Assembly (NCBI GenBank): GCA_963978545.1
Contig: OZ021729.1
Span: forward strand, 11,168,001 to 11,232,000
Source of the DNA: Linyphia triangularis
Taxonomy: Eukaryota > Arthropoda > Arachnida > Araneae > Linyphiidae
DNA length: 64,000 nucleotides
Direction of reading: 5' to 3'
A program made the position numbers and the translations under genes. Below are positions 1 through 11,810 of this stretch, piece by piece (the first letter of the stretch is position 1; every line of letters starts with the position of its first letter). The notes beneath the pieces are model-generated. The model saw nothing but the letters and a program-made list of their open reading frames with translations, did no database searches and had not been told where the DNA came from.

Positions 1-282
1 GCGCCGGGGATAGCGAAGCTGGTGGGAAGATTAACCAATCACAGTTCACTTTTATAATTGGATGGGAATACGAAAAACCTTGTAAAGTGTTAGAGTATAT
101 ATATCTTTTGCACATTATTACTAATTATGATCTACTGTTGACATTTCTGCTGTGTACAACCCAACATTTTATTTCCAATCCTCGGCAATCCGTATTTTTT
201 ATCCCACCAATTGCATCTGGCAACGGCTTCATTTTCCCAGCGTTAAGCAGTCTATCCAGTTGTTTATCTATATCGATGATTG

Positions 283-1099
283 CCATATCATGTGAACAGA
301 AATAAATGAAAAGATGCACATGTATATAATAAATTTGTACAACAATCTAACCTCCATATCACGTGAACAGAAATAAATGAAAAGATGCACATGTATATAA
401 TAAATTTGTACAACAATCTAACCTCCATATCACGTGAACAGAAATAAATGAAAAGATGCACATGTATATAATAAATTTGTACAACAATCTAACCTCCATA
501 TCACGTGAACAGAAATAAATGAAAAGATGCACATGTATATAATAAATTTGTACAACAATCTAACCTCCATATCACGTGAACAGAAATAAATGAAAAGATG
601 CACATGTATATAATAAATTTGTACAACAATCTAACCTCCATATCACGTGAACAGAAATAAATGAAAAGATGCACATGTATATAATAAATTTGTACAACAA
701 TCTAACCTCCATATCACGTGAACAGAAATAAATGAAAAGATGCACATGTATATAATAAATTTGTACAACAATCTAACCTCCATATCACGTGAACAGAAAT
801 AAATGAAAAGATGCACATGTATATAATAAATTTGTACAACAATCTAACCTCCATATCACGTGAACAGAAATAAATGAAAAGATGCACATGTATATAATAA
901 ATTTGTACAACAATCTAACCTCCATATCACGTGAACAGAAATAAATGAAAAGATGCACATGTATATAATAAATTTGTACAACAATCTAACCTCCATATCA
1001 CGTGAACAGAAATAAATGAAAAGATGCACATGTATATAATAAATTTGTACAACAATCTAACCTCCATATCACGTGAACAGAAATAAATGAAAAGAAGCA
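283..1099. repeat. 71-bp tandem array, about 11.5 units
   Basis: The unit repeats at an exact 71-base spacing; for example the string gatgcacatg recurs 11 times from about 313 to 1024. The units look identical except at the two edges: the first carries catgtg where the others have cacgtg, and the last breaks into aagaagcacgctc. Each unit holds a CACGTG palindrome and an AATAAA string, but I see no coding frame. Such uniformity implies recent expansion or ongoing homogenisation. It is satellite or minisatellite DNA; no function is visible. Confidence 0.97.
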
Positions 1100-1114
1100 C
1101 GCTCATCTTATTAA

Positions 1115-1200
1115 TCTCAATAATTATTTAGATCTCATTACGTATATACCCTATTACGTAGTATAGATGGGAGAAATATTTAATTGGCTTCATCTACTAA
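1115..1200 (+). repeat. Fragment of repeat family R
   Basis: The stretch around ctattacgtagtatagatgg, followed by aatatttaattggcttcatc, matches the right half of the repeat seen better at 1770-1940 and, duplicated, at 35.24-36.04 kb. It is a short fragment of unknown class. Confidence 0.6.
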
Positions 1201-1769
1201 GTTTTAATAGTAAAGGACTAAATTTATATCTCCAAAACACTTATAGTCTAAGAGCCCATGGCCTGTATGTATTTGACCAGACCTGAGTTTTTGTACGTTA
1301 AGGCCCCTATACCTACCATACATAAGTAGGGGACTCACTAAGCTCAAAGTGGTGGACGCGCTCAGGTAAGACAGGTATCGATTTTTGACTAATTTTAAAT
1401 CCATTTGACCACGTCTGCCGTTTTAAAATTTGAAAATATATTATTATTACTATCGGAAAATAAGAATGGCAGACCATTATCGCGCATTTTACTTTGTGGC
1501 AGACAATTTTGAAAATGCTAAAAAAAATAAAATTTTGAAAGTATTTGACCAGATCTGCCATTGATATATTTTATTTATTATAGTCTTAAAAACTTATATT
1601 GAACACGGCAGACGTCTACATTGCGTACACACATCAACAAATAATAAAATCTTAGCTACTATCCGGCCAGATGTATATGTATTCCGTTCGCTGTTTTACA
1701 TCAATGTAATTTACTTTATCACTGTATTTAGAGAAATTAATTTTTTTTCGTATTCTATATACTAAACTT
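1201..1769. other. No gene seen; short repeats only
   Basis: This AT-rich stretch has several spaced copies of tttgacca(c/g)(a/g)tctgcc-like words (around 1270, 1405, 1545 and 1605). They look like remnants of a decayed tandem or dispersed repeat. No open frame resembles a known protein. Confidence 0.5.
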
Positions 1770-1940
1770 CATTAGTTAGATGAAGAAGGCTTAACAATCA
1801 CCTTAATGATCTATATTAGAAACTTCCCCTAAAAGTAGTTAGAATGTGTTTGTAACCATAGGCAACCTATTATGTAGTATAAATGAGGGGGGGGGGAGGA
1901 GGTGAAGTATTTAATTAGCTGCATATGATTGCAGATAATC
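1770..1940 (+). repeat. Repeat family R copy
   Basis: The segment from gatgaagaaggcttaacaat through ttgtaaccataggcaaccta to gaagtatttaattagctgca matches 35.28-35.43 kb and 35.84-36.00 kb in the same order. A poly-G run near 1888 interrupts it. Class unknown; no terminal repeats recognised. Confidence 0.7.
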
Positions 1941-2700
1941 AAGCTGTACAGAAGGTGTATTTAAAGACCAGTACTCAAAAATGAATAAAAAGTGGGCAAA
2001 GATGGTGTAAGGAAGCCTCTTCGTGATAAATGACTCCGTTTAAGAGTTAAACGTAGAAGAATACGTGACAATAATTCCTACGAAATTAACTGAGGAGAGT
2101 TTTGTAATAACTACGCTCGAGGGAAACCACAAAAAAGCATTGTATTTGCAATTATTGAATTGCGTGCAAAAGCAGCTCTATATTTGCTGACGTCATTACC
2201 CACCCACTGTATAAAGGAAATGCATTATTTGAGTCTGGAAACAGATGCAAATGGGTGTTATTTACGCAAATTTAGGTTTAAAAAGTAAAACGTTTTGCTC
2301 TTTCGGTCGCTAGAGAGGGTTAATAACTAGTTGGGGACTAATTTTTGAATTGAGTTGATTGAAATTTGAGTTCTAGGGATTTAAATGTATTAATGGTGAA
2401 GTAGTGATATTAAGAATATGATCGGTAATAAATGTTGTAATATTACGAAAGGTCTTTGCATAAACATGCTAAAGGTAGATGACTTGTTTATTGGAATATA
2501 AGTTGTAATGAAAATGATTGAATGCGTATGTGAGGTTAGTTAATTAATGTTTAGGGATTATTTTTGAGTTCAATTACTCGATATGTAATACAGGGCGAAG
2601 AAAGATTTACTTTAGAAGATAAAAATCGATTTCAATTTTTTTTTTACTTCTATATTTTGGAAGGTCTTGATTCCAAAATAAAATAACCTATAAAAACAAT
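1941..2700. other. No recognisable feature
   Basis: AT-rich unique-looking sequence. I see no conserved coding frame, RNA gene or terminal repeat pair. Confidence 0.5.
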
Positions 2701-2707
2701 AAATTTA

Positions 2708-3159
2708 AAAATCCTGTATGCATTTCTAATATTTATATTCACTAACACAGCGCCGATATCGAAAACATTTCTATCATCAAAATGTGCGGCAAACTACGTT
2801 TCAAAATTCATTCATTAAAATGAACGCGAATATATGCACTCACATCCATTTATTTATTCTGATTAAAACAATTTTATTATTTATTAGAAACATTTTTGGC
2901 AACAGGAAAGAGTTTCTTTACTGGTCGGTTCAATGCTATTTTAACTCCACTGGATAACAGCATGTTGGTTTATTAGTATTCCGTAAAAACGACCTTTTAG
3001 TGACAGTTACAGCCATAAAATTTCATAGAATGTATTGTTATCGACATCGAATCTATCTGCCAAGTTTCAGACCGATTAAATTACGGCAAGGGGTTAATTA
3101 GGTCTCCGCAGATTCCACCGCCATCGATACTCAAAATTAAAGTTTATATAAAGGATTTT
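2708..3159 (-). mobile_element. Repeat family G copy (unclassified TIR element)
   Basis: The copy begins near aaatcctgtatgcatttc and ends near tatataaaggatttt, so the ends are a rough inverted pair (AAATCCTTTATA type). Internal landmarks shared with the other copies are cagcgccgatatcgaaaaca, a poly-A-rich centre, gacagttacagccataaaat and ttacggcaaggggttaatta. It has no coding capacity and behaves like a non-autonomous DNA element, but I cannot place it in a superfamily. Orientation is defined arbitrarily by the 11.05-kb copy as plus. Confidence 0.7.
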
Positions 3160-3297
3160 AAAAAAGTGATTTTTGGGAAATGTATTTTTTTTCTGAGAAC
3201 AGCATAGCTACAGAATATTTTGGGTATGCATATCAGTAAAAGTTCTGGATTTGTGTTGAGTACACAGACAGCACCTTTTCCAAAAATCACTTTTTTA
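3159..3297. repeat. Short inverted repeat (hairpin)
   Basis: aaaaaagtgatttttgggaaa-type sequence at the left (3160-3180) is mirrored by tttccaaaaatcactttttt at 3278-3297, leaving a loop of about 100 bases. It abuts the end of the family G copy. It may be a tiny MITE or part of a larger element. Confidence 0.6.
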
Positions 3298-3955
3298 AGT
3301 CTGGGGACCTTCTAAGACGTGGAGGTCATTAAAAAACCTGCATCGAGTTTTAAAACCTAAGTAATCAAAAGTATTAGTTTTTCTAGTTTAGCTTCTTTGA
3401 TTCATGTATTAATGAGCTAGAGATATGAAGAAAGGTGCTAAGAGTAGTTTTTATTAAACAGTGCAGGAAACCATATGCAATTTACTTACTGGTAAAAAAT
3501 GGCAGCTGCTACAATCACTGGCAAAATGTATCCGATTACCGAAAGCAGTGCCCACGATGCGTTAACATCAGTGGTCGTTTTTCCACAATTTCAATATTTT
3601 TTTCCGAACCTTCGTGTTTTTTTGTGTGAAATATGACTAATTTAGTCAAAGAATATTAAATAATAACATAAATTACAATTACCTTTAACAGTTTACACGA
3701 GAAAATACAATGAATCGAGAAGGACAAAAGTTTCCAATCATCACTTTGTGGAGAAAAAAAGTATTCGTTGGTAAACAAAAGCAACGCACTTTTAGTGATA
3801 TATGCAATTTTTTTTTTTTTTTTTTACTCAGTGCAAGTGTTCAAGATTTAAGAAGACAGTATAAGAGGTAGAATCGTGGTTTAAAAGTTAAAAACTAGTT
3901 TTGCATCTGCGTAAGTATGGCTCGAAAGAAAGAATTATCAAAAGATCTAAAACTT
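3298..3955. other. No recognisable feature
   Basis: AT-rich sequence with a poly-T run near 3809. The 64-residue open frame near 3435 has no recognisable domain and is probably chance. Confidence 0.5.
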
Positions 3956-4721
3956 TTAACCCTTTCACTCCCAGTGATGCCAATTGGAATCACAACATTT
4001 ATGATTTTTATTCTTCTCACCTAATACTCCCAGTGAATTCAAACCAACGTTTTTACAATCATCAAACTATTCTCTGCCCAAATAAATATATATATTTTTT
4101 TTTCCACCAATATATGGCTACACGGGTTCTGTTGCTGAATGAAATGAGGCTTTTTTATGTTTTCTCAATTCCGAAAAAGATGCCGAAATTAATTTCATTT
4201 TTTAAGTAATTTAAATTAAATAACTCTTTTAAATATGTTCGTATTATTTTCTTTAATGTTTAAAAATTGTATATTAACCATTTTTAACGAATAAATATTT
4301 TAAAATTTTAACATTTGCAACGATTGAAAAGTGATGATTCCATTTGGCATCAGTGGGAGTTAAGTACAACTTAACCCCTTTTCCCGGTTATATTGTTTAT
4401 TTTAGATTCGAACTGTTATTACAACGTTACTGCTATTTTTTTCTAGCAGTATTCACTACGTTAAGATATATTTACGACTAAATAGAAGATTTCAAATTTT
4501 ATTTGATTTATTTAGAAATGCCGAAGCGAAATAGCTTTAGACTTGTCCTATACCTAATGCCCAATGATGCCATTTGGAATCGTTTTTAATTTTAATTAAA
4601 AAATTAAACAAAAAAAAATTGCTTTCAACCCTGTTATTCTGGATACCAAATGAGTATATTTTATAAATTTCAGATTTTTAAAATGAAAAATAAATAATTG
4701 GGACTGAAAGGGTTTTGTTAA
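3956..4721. mobile_element. piggyBac-like TTAA MITE, probably two overlapping copies
   Basis: TTAA at 3956-3959 is followed by CCCTTTCACTCCCAGTGATG. An inverted counterpart, ggcatcagtgggagttaa, lies at 4347-4363, so an inner element of about 400 bp is bounded by TTAA on both sides. A second TTAA at 4371 opens CCCCTTTTCCCGG, and gggactgaaagggtttt near 4700 precedes TTAA at 4718. The motif gatgccatttggaatc recurs in both orientations inside. TTAA target sites with CCCTTT termini are the hallmark of piggyBac-type elements. No transposase is present. Confidence 0.7.
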
Positions 4722-5435
4722 ACGCTTAAAAAGAGGAATTTCTCAAAGAAAGGTTGCTCAGACCTTTGCATGTGCTCAAAGTACTGTTGGCGAAATTTGG
4801 AAAAAATATCGCTCGAGTAATGATGTAAAAAATCTTCCTCGAAGCGGTCGCCCAATTGTGCAACATCAAGTAGGCAAGACAGGAAATTGGTTACTCCTGC
4901 CAAATCTATGCGAAGTTGTACGTCCAAACAACTTAATGCCGAGTGGTCAAAATATCGAGTAAAGGTATGTGCACTTAGAGTGTGAAATCGTTTAAATAAC
5001 AAAGGATATCACTTCTGCAAAGCCAAAACGAAATCATATATGACTGAAAAACATACGAAAACTCGTCTTCAATGGTGCAAGAAACATAAAAGCTGATCTT
5101 TTGATGATTGGAAGAAGGTTATTTTTAGTGATGAATCTCGTATTTGCCTAGGAACTGGGGATGGCACTGGAATCTTTATGTGGAGGATAGCTGATGAAAA
5201 GTTCAGATTGCCTCAAAACTAAAACTAAATATCAGCGTTCATTTATGGTGTGGAGTTGCATGAAATCTCAAGGAGTGGGTAAATTGTGTATAGTGTTGCG
5301 AAGAATTAATTCTGAAGTATATATTGCCATTTTAGTGAATTATTTGATTCCTAGTATCGAGGAAGCGTTTGGCGACTCTTCCGATTTCATTTTTCAAGAT
5401 GATAACGCATCTTGTCATCAAAGTAAACAGTTCAA
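4718..5435 (+). pseudogene. Tc1-like transposase remnant
   Basis: The translated plus strand shows a helix-turn-helix segment (GISQRKVAQTF, then STVGEIWKKY and NLPRSGRPIV), typical of Tc1 transposase N-termini. Further on come KVIFSDESR, FMVWSCMKSQGVGKL and FIFQDDNASCHQSK, which carry the first two aspartates of the DDE catalytic triad. The frame is broken by several stops and shifts, and the third catalytic residue region is missing because repeat family F begins at about 5477. It is a long-dead copy truncated at both ends. The DNA-binding and catalytic roles are family knowledge; this copy cannot make the protein. Confidence 0.9.
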
Positions 5436-5476
5436 TATTTTTTTTAATCGAAATGGAAATTCTCCAATAAAGACTA

Positions 5477-6129
5477 TAGATGAAAGTATAGGATTCGGTC
5501 AAAAAAAAATTCAATTTTTTCCCCCTTTTTTCCATGTTTTGGAAAGTCCTGATTTTAAAAAAAATGATCTAGAAAAAATGTATGTCTGTGGTCAGAACAA
5601 CTTCCGAACAAATTGACCTAAGATGTCCAAATATGGTGTGTGAAGGTAGGTAGTAGTCATGGAACCTACCATTAAAGTTTTCGTTAAAATCGTGCATGCG
5701 CATAGGGTAGCTGCCATTGAAAAAATCTTGTTTTTCAATGATTGCTAAAAAAAAAGGCTTTAACGATTTTGATCAAACTCTCTGTGGTAATGCCTCGTAA
5801 GGTGTTCTAAACATCACCACCTTCGAAATTTTCGTAAAAATTCATTAACGGTGTAAAAAGTCGAAAAACGAATGCCTTATACACAGAGTTCTCTTTGCTT
5901 GAACATAGCTCATCAACAATCGTTTTTTCTCCTCTCCTCGGTTTCACTTATAAGAAAGGATAATATAAGAAGTATCGAAAAGCATATCACCAAAATCACC
6001 ATTTTGGAGGAGTTTTTTTTTTAAAGATCCATATAAGAATTATTGCAAAAATGTCGCCAAACTGGTAATTTTTTCTAAATGAATGATGGAAATATAAAAA
6101 CTATAAATGACACAAATCCACATCTGTAA
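5477..6129 (+). repeat. Repeat family F copy, part 1
   Basis: This family appears at least ten times in the window. Landmarks in order are: a 5' hairpin (ctttcaattaccc ... gggtaatgaaagta; mostly lost here), cattttggaa(c/a)atcctgattt, gtggtcagcataactcccga, ccatgggacctaccatta, gcatgcgcataaggtagctg, taaggtgttctaaacatccc, cttataagaaaggataatat, and a 3' end gtaattgaaagttgtgcgat. No coding sequence is retained. This copy is interrupted at 6129 by a Helitron and resumes at 7217. Confidence 0.88.
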
Positions 6130-7216
6130 TCTATATATATAATTCTCTTGCGTAACGTCCAAATTTGGCTGTATTTCTGTGAGCAGAATGGCAACGACTT
6201 CAATCACCAATCTTCTAAATGCACTTTATGCACGAATTTCCAGCCAATCACAATATATCTTTTGAAATTTGACTAATACATCTGGCAACAGCAACAACTT
6301 GGATTCGCTATATTTTGTTTTTCTTATTACAATCTACTAATATAAATTATTGCCTATTTAAAACGTATTGATTTAATAGTTATGATGATGCAAGAATAAA
6401 TAGATCCAAGATGTGTACATTTCTTTTGGATTAGAATTCCGGATAAATCAGACTTTTCGGAAAAGTTATCTGCTGGAACATGTTCCGGAGGTCGCCGGGT
6501 TGCATTCAGCGCTAAATCGCCAATTTTAAAAAAATCGCTAAGAGGCGTTGTGCAGTAAATCTGAACCTATACTCATCTTTAATCAGTGCAAATTCAGATA
6601 TTACGAATTAAAAACTATCAAAATAACGAATAAAAACACCCATTCAACTTCAAAATCTCATATGAAAATTTAAAAAAAAAACTTTTGGCGAAATATGACT
6701 AATTTTCTCGCCAAATTTGATTTTCAAAAAATTCCGGTTGATTAAATGCTGGATAATTTGCCTTTCACTGTTTTATTTTATTTTCTAAGTATCGCAAAAA
6801 AGATTAAGTGAACATATGATTGCTTCGTTAAGAAATTTCGATAAGCAACTTTAATTATTTTGGCGCTTCATACAAAACCAGCCCGTAAATTTTAATTGTT
6901 CAATGAAATAACCGATCTTTTTTAAATATATGTACAAAACTGTTTATTTTGGTTGTTTTCCAAGAACTTTCTACTACGTTGCCACACTGTCCCTGCTTAA
7001 CGCGTCTCGACAGCAACAGAATAATGACGTGGCAAGTATTCTGACTCTTCATAAATAATAAAAGGTTCAGTTTCATGGCATTATGCAGCTGAAATAGCTT
7101 TTTGCTAGGGCATATTTTAATTGCTTCTCTTTAAGGCGAGCAAAGCGAGCCAAGGGGATTGCATAGCAATCCAGGGGGTTGGCGAGCGTCAGTGAGCAGG
7201 GGGCGGAGCCCCCTAG
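6130..7216 (+). mobile_element. Non-autonomous Helitron 1
   Basis: The element starts with TC (tctatatatataattctctt) directly after a host A and ends with CTAG directly before a host T, the defining insertion pattern of Helitrons. Just inside the 3' end is the hairpin GGGGGC-GGA-GCCCCC. Other small palindromes nearby are gcgagcaaagcgagcc and ggattgcatagcaatcc. Joining the flanks gives gtaa|tatattataattga, which matches the uninterrupted family F sequence near 39.05 kb. No Rep/helicase coding is present at this length of 1,087 bp. Confidence 0.92.
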
Positions 7217-7256
7217 TATATTATAATTGAAAATTGTGCGATGTTTCACTCCCCAA
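7217..7256 (+). repeat. Repeat family F copy, part 2 (3' end)
   Basis: Continuation of the copy interrupted by Helitron 1. It ends in ttgaaaattgtgcgatgttt followed by cactcccc, the family's usual 3' terminus. Confidence 0.85.
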
Positions 7257-8250
7257 GTTGAAATTCAAATGAAAATATGAAAATGCAAGTGTTAAAATGT
7301 ATCAATCCGTTTAAAGTTCTGAAGCAGTGACTAGTACTATAGTGTAATTGAAAGTTGTACTAAGTCCTACATCCACTTGTTCCAAGTAAGTTCTAATGAT
7401 TTAAAACAACTGGTAGAAATTATATACATGTAAAATTTTTTAATAATTCCAGTAAATAGAAAGAAAATACTTCTATTCATAATAGTATTTTAAATTCTGA
7501 ACAAAAAAAAAAAGTGTTGTTTATAATACAAAATATTAAAATGTTTATTAATAAGAATTTTCAAAAAATCTTATTAAAGTTAAGTATACAAAGATTTACA
7601 AAAAATAAAAGGTAAAGATCAACATTAAAAGAAGCTACATTGTTGCATTTTATATTTTTATAAGACAAAATATTTCCCTTCAAATAATATTTATTTTAAG
7701 TAAGAGTTTTTGTAAATTTTAGAAAATAGTTTCCACGAAAACTTAATATTCTCAATATATTTAAAGTTTAAAGATAAATTATTTTTTGACTTTGAAAAAC
7801 TTTAAGAAGACTATTTTGGAAATTGATGAAGCTCTAATAAAAATGCATTTTTAGTTTAGCTAGACTAAGATACGTTTCAGATTCCAGACTTCTTAAAGTC
7901 AAATTCAATAGATTAAAGAAAATCTATTGAAAGATGAAACAAAAGTTTAATAGAAAGTTTGTGTTGTGTTTTTTATTTATCATCAAGGAAATTATAAAAT
8001 TACTTTATAAAGTAAGTTATTCTAAAACAGATAACGAAGAATCAGTAAGTTTTATAGTACAAACTAGTTGATGTGTTCAAAAATATTTAAAATTCTTGTA
8101 TTAATTTAAATTCTGATATAAAATTACTTATATTTTTTATTCAGATATTTAAAATTGACTTTTTATTTACATCAAATACGCGTTCATTTTTTTTTTTTTA
8201 AATTTAAACAAAATACTTTACTAATTATAATTAAAAAAAATCAGTTAAAT
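7257..8250. other. No recognisable feature
   Basis: Very AT-rich sequence with many A and T runs. I found no repeat shared elsewhere in the window and no plausible coding frame. Confidence 0.5.
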
Positions 8251-8514
8251 AAAATCAAGCTGGTTCATAGAGTCGTACTATTTTCAAAATGATTTTAAAT
8301 TTTGCAGCAAAAACTCTGCTGTTGACCAAGTATAATGCAGAGTACAGTATATTTCGACCGTCTTCTCCCTTTTTTTTTTTTTTTTTTTTTTTTTTAATTC
8401 GTTGTTTAATTAGATTTTTTGGGATACATTCCATGAACCAGCTCACTTGTTGTAAAGAGAAATTAGAAAATTTTAAATATTTAATAATATAACTCATAAA
8501 AACAAATTTTTTAA

Positions 8515-8640
8515 TATAAATCCTCTATATGCATTGCCGATTTTTATATTCATTAACACAGAGTCTAATCTGTAAACAGCGTGTGCTTGGTGTTTGCATG
8601 TAATTTTAAATATCAAAAACATTTCTATCAGCAAAATGTC
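8515..8640 (-). repeat. Family G end fragment
   Basis: aaatcctctatatgcattgc followed by agcgtgtgcttggtgtttgc and aaaacatttctatcagcaaa matches the left part of the 46.25-kb copy and the right part of the 52.2-kb copy. It breaks off at 8640 into a segment that also occurs inverted at 11.5-11.8 kb. Confidence 0.7.
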
Positions 8641-8920
8641 CACTTCTAACCAATAATTTATAAATAGTTCACTTACTATCTGACAAATAGTTAAATTGCA
8701 CAATGTGTTATTTGTATGAAAGCGAAGCTCTATATTTTTTTTTAATTGATACTTTATGAGAAGGGATTGTATATAAAAGACATTTTGATATCTGTGAGAG
8801 GGATCTCTAATGAAAAGGTAAAGGATAATTTATGACGACTCGGTTGGACAAAAATACCCCTTCTTTTGTCGTACTTTAAACTACAAATAATATAACCCAT
8901 AAAAACAGAGTTTTTAAAAA
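8641..8920 (-). repeat. Dispersed segment shared with 11.5-11.79 kb, inverted
   Basis: cacttctaaccaataattta, actatctgacaaatagttaa, and gtactttaaactacaaataa are mirrored, in reverse order and orientation, at 11520-11790. Both copies sit next to family G elements, so the duplicated unit is larger than G alone. It may be a bigger element whose ends are G-like sequences. Confidence 0.7.
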
Positions 8921-9636
8921 ATCCTTTGTATGCATTGTCAATTTTTATATTTATTAACATCGCCGATATCAAAAGCATTTCTAGCAGCAAAATTTTTGGC
9001 AAACGATTTTTCAAAATTTATTAATAAAAAATGAACGTGAATTTATGCTCTCCCATCTAAATATCTTTTATATATTCTGATTAAAACAATTTTATTATTT
9101 ATTTATTAAAAAATTTTGGCAACAAGAAAGAGTTTCTTCAAAGGCTCAGCTGAATGCTATTTTAGCGTGATTGGCTGACGACAAGTTGGTTTAACCCACT
9201 GACGGTCATGGGAATGGGCGAAATTCCCCAGTTGTTTTCCGTTCAATAATTTTAAAATTATATTTTTAATTCAAATACATAATTTTTTTATATTATTATT
9301 ATTATTATATTTTTAGATAGATTATAGACTATCATCCTAATAAAATATCTAAAATATATCTTAATTCAAATTTTATTTATAAACTTAAAAGTATTGTGTA
9401 TTGCTAGAAAAACTGGGAATCCTAAAACGTATATATACGTGCATGACTGTCAATGGATTATAGTAATCCGTAAAAGCGATAATTTAGTGACAGTTACAGC
9501 CCCAAAATAGAATGCATTCTCATCGACATCGAATCTATCTACAAAGTTTCACCCCGATTGGATGACGATAATTAGGCCTCCACAGATTCCATCAACACAC
9601 AAAATCGAAGATAATATAAAGGATTTAAAAATAAAA
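8921..9636 (-). mobile_element. Family G copy, interrupted by a TTAA MITE
   Basis: The ends are aaaaatcctttgtatgcatt on the left and gataatataaaggatttaaa on the right. The central landmarks match 2708-3159. At about 9191 a separate MITE interrupts the stretch that reads ggtttattagtattccg in the 2.97-kb copy. Confidence 0.8.
9195..9457. mobile_element. TTAA MITE inside family G
   Basis: The left end TTAA-CCCACTGACGGTCATG is mirrored on the right by CATGACTGTCAATGGA-TTAT, a TTAA site with one change. The interior is AT-rich and contains an acgtatatatacgt palindrome. A relative occurs at 54.26-54.48 kb. Removing the element and one TTAA copy restores the family G sequence, which supports the boundaries. 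Confidence 0.8.
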
Positions 9637-11040
9637 CCCCATCACCTGAATAAAATGAGAACGTAGAGCCTGGGTAGTAATATTAATTTAAAGTATACAA
9701 TGTATTTCACACGCATAAAAAGTGAGGTTTTTTTTTATTTTTTTAAACTAGATGATTATTCCATTATATTGCGTTAAATGATGAGCATAATAATAACAAA
9801 AAAACTTCCTCAAAATAAGTGATAGAAAAAGTTAATATTCCAAGCAAGACTTTTATATTTTAAAAGAGGTAGTTAAAGAAATAACTTGAGATAAAAAAAA
9901 AAAAAAAAAAGTCTGCTCCTAGTCTTAATCTAATACAGCCTATCATAAAGAAAGTGAAAAGTGCTCTTTACATCGCGTAGCATAGAAAATTGGAAGACAG
10001 AGGGTAAATCTATGAAGAAAGCGAAAAATATCCTTGATTAAGTTTGAAAAATTGATTAAAAAAAAGTAGAAGTATGTCTAGAGGTGGGAAGTTACAACAA
10101 TACAGAGATTTTAAATTTCAACGAAAAGAAAAAATGAAATGCGGAGAACTGTCTTCACTTCACTTCGATTGCCAAAGGAAATAAAATAATCTCGAACTCA
10201 AATATAATAAGAAACTCAAATCAAATAAGGGAAAGTCTTTTGCGTTTGGAAGGTTTAAGGTTGGGGTGGGGGGGGGGGGGGGCGGGAAAGAAAATCAAGT
10301 GTTTGGAATATTCTAAAAAAAAAGAGAATAAAAGAAATCTTTTGTTCTGAAAGCTAGAATAAGAATTATAGGAATTCCACTAAGAAAATGCGGATGAATA
10401 TGTTATAGATCAGAAATACTTTAGGTGGAGATTCCGTTTTTGTTTTGTTTGTGAGCTGCAGAAGTTGAGAGGTGATGAAATATTTTATTCTGTTTTTGGA
10501 ATATTCAAATAATTCTGCGTCGTATTTTAGGAGCCCAATGCATTCTGAACAGAAACTGTGATCTTGCATATTAAAATTTTATTATGCTTAGTGTGGAGGA
10601 AATATTATGAACTAAATTTTTTTTTTTTTTTTTTTCAATTGATTTTTAATAAAGCTAGAAATGTTAATCCTTTTGAACAAGCGTTATACTCCAAAAATAA
10701 TTCATTCATCTTTTATGGCTAAAATAAAAGGATAACTCTTTTAAGAACTGAATAAGAAAGATAAATACACATATTGGTTGCATTTTATTTTCTAGCTCAA
10801 GGGCTACACTAGGGCCAAACTGTACCCAAACTAATGTGGGCCATGAAGAAAATGATCAATACCATAGGCACCAATTTTCACTCTTACCGCAAGGACGAGA
10901 CTTGTAATCCAATCCAATCGTAATCCAATAGAACTTATTTATCATTCAAGTTATCATTCAAGTAAGATTTCTAAACAAATAATGAATGGAATTGTTTAAA
11001 GCGGAGAATTACTTATTCAAAATAAAAATATATCTATATT
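9637..11040. other. No recognisable feature
   Basis: AT-rich sequence with poly-A (about 9892), poly-G (10266-10282) and poly-T (10617) runs. No open frame resembles a known domain, and I did not find this stretch elsewhere in the window. Confidence 0.5.
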
Positions 11041-11044
11041 TTTT

Positions 11045-11500
11045 TAAAATCCTTTATGTTAACTTTGAATTTGGGTGTATGTTTGTTGATGGGAGAGGAA
11101 TCTGCGGATGCCTAATTAACCCATTTGCCGTCATCCAATCGGGCTGAAACTTAGGAGATAGGATCGATATCGATGGCAATGCATTCTATCAAATTTTAGG
11201 GTTGTTACTGTTACTAAAAGGTCACTTTTACGGAATACTAATAACCCAACTTCCCGTCATCTAATCGCGTTAAAATAGCATTGAACCGATTATTGTAGAA
11301 ACTCTTTCCTGTTGTCAAACTTTTTTGTAATAAATAAAAAATTAAATTACATTAATCAGAATAAATCAATGATATCTGGATGTGAGATTCACGTTCATTT
11401 TTAACATAGAAATTTAAAAACTTAGTTTGCCGCACATTTTAATGATAGAAATGTTTTTGATATCGGCGCTGTGTTACTGAACATAAAAATTGACAATGCA
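11045..11500 (+). mobile_element. Family G copy
   Basis: aaaatcctttatgttaactt at the left, catccaatcgggctgaaact and cggaatactaataacccaac in the middle, and gttactgaacataaaaattg near the right end match the other copies in the same order. The far end is degraded into poly-A. Confidence 0.8.
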
Positions 11501-11790
11501 TAAAAAAACTTAAAAAAAAAAAACTCTGTTTTTAGGGGTTGTATTATTTGTAGTTTAAAGTACGATTGAAGAAGAGGTATCTTTGTCCAACAGAATCTAC
11601 ATAGATTATCCCTTACGTCTAAATTAGTATTCTCTCTCATAGAATACAAAAATACCTTCTAGATTCAGTCCCTTTACATAGAGTAGCAAAATAAAAAAAT
11701 AAAAACTTCGATTTTCAAATAAATAACACAATATGTAATTTAACTATTTGTCAGATAGTAAATGAACAATTTATAAAATAATGGTTAGAA
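11501..11790 (+). repeat. Dispersed segment shared with 8.64-8.92 kb, inverted
   Basis: gtattatttgtagtttaaag, aactatttgtcagatagtaa and ataatggttagaagtgcag are the reverse complement of sequence at 8641-8920. See that entry for context. Confidence 0.7.
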
Positions 11791-11810
11791 GTGCAGGTCT
11801 TAGTCTTGAA

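Noticed and set aside
283..1099. CRISPR-like regular repeats
   Set aside because: The 71-base units are contiguous and identical without unique spacers, and the window is eukaryotic. It is a tandem array.
5194..5616. 140-codon frame as an intact transposase
   Set aside because: It begins mid-domain after stops and its C-terminal third is family F sequence.
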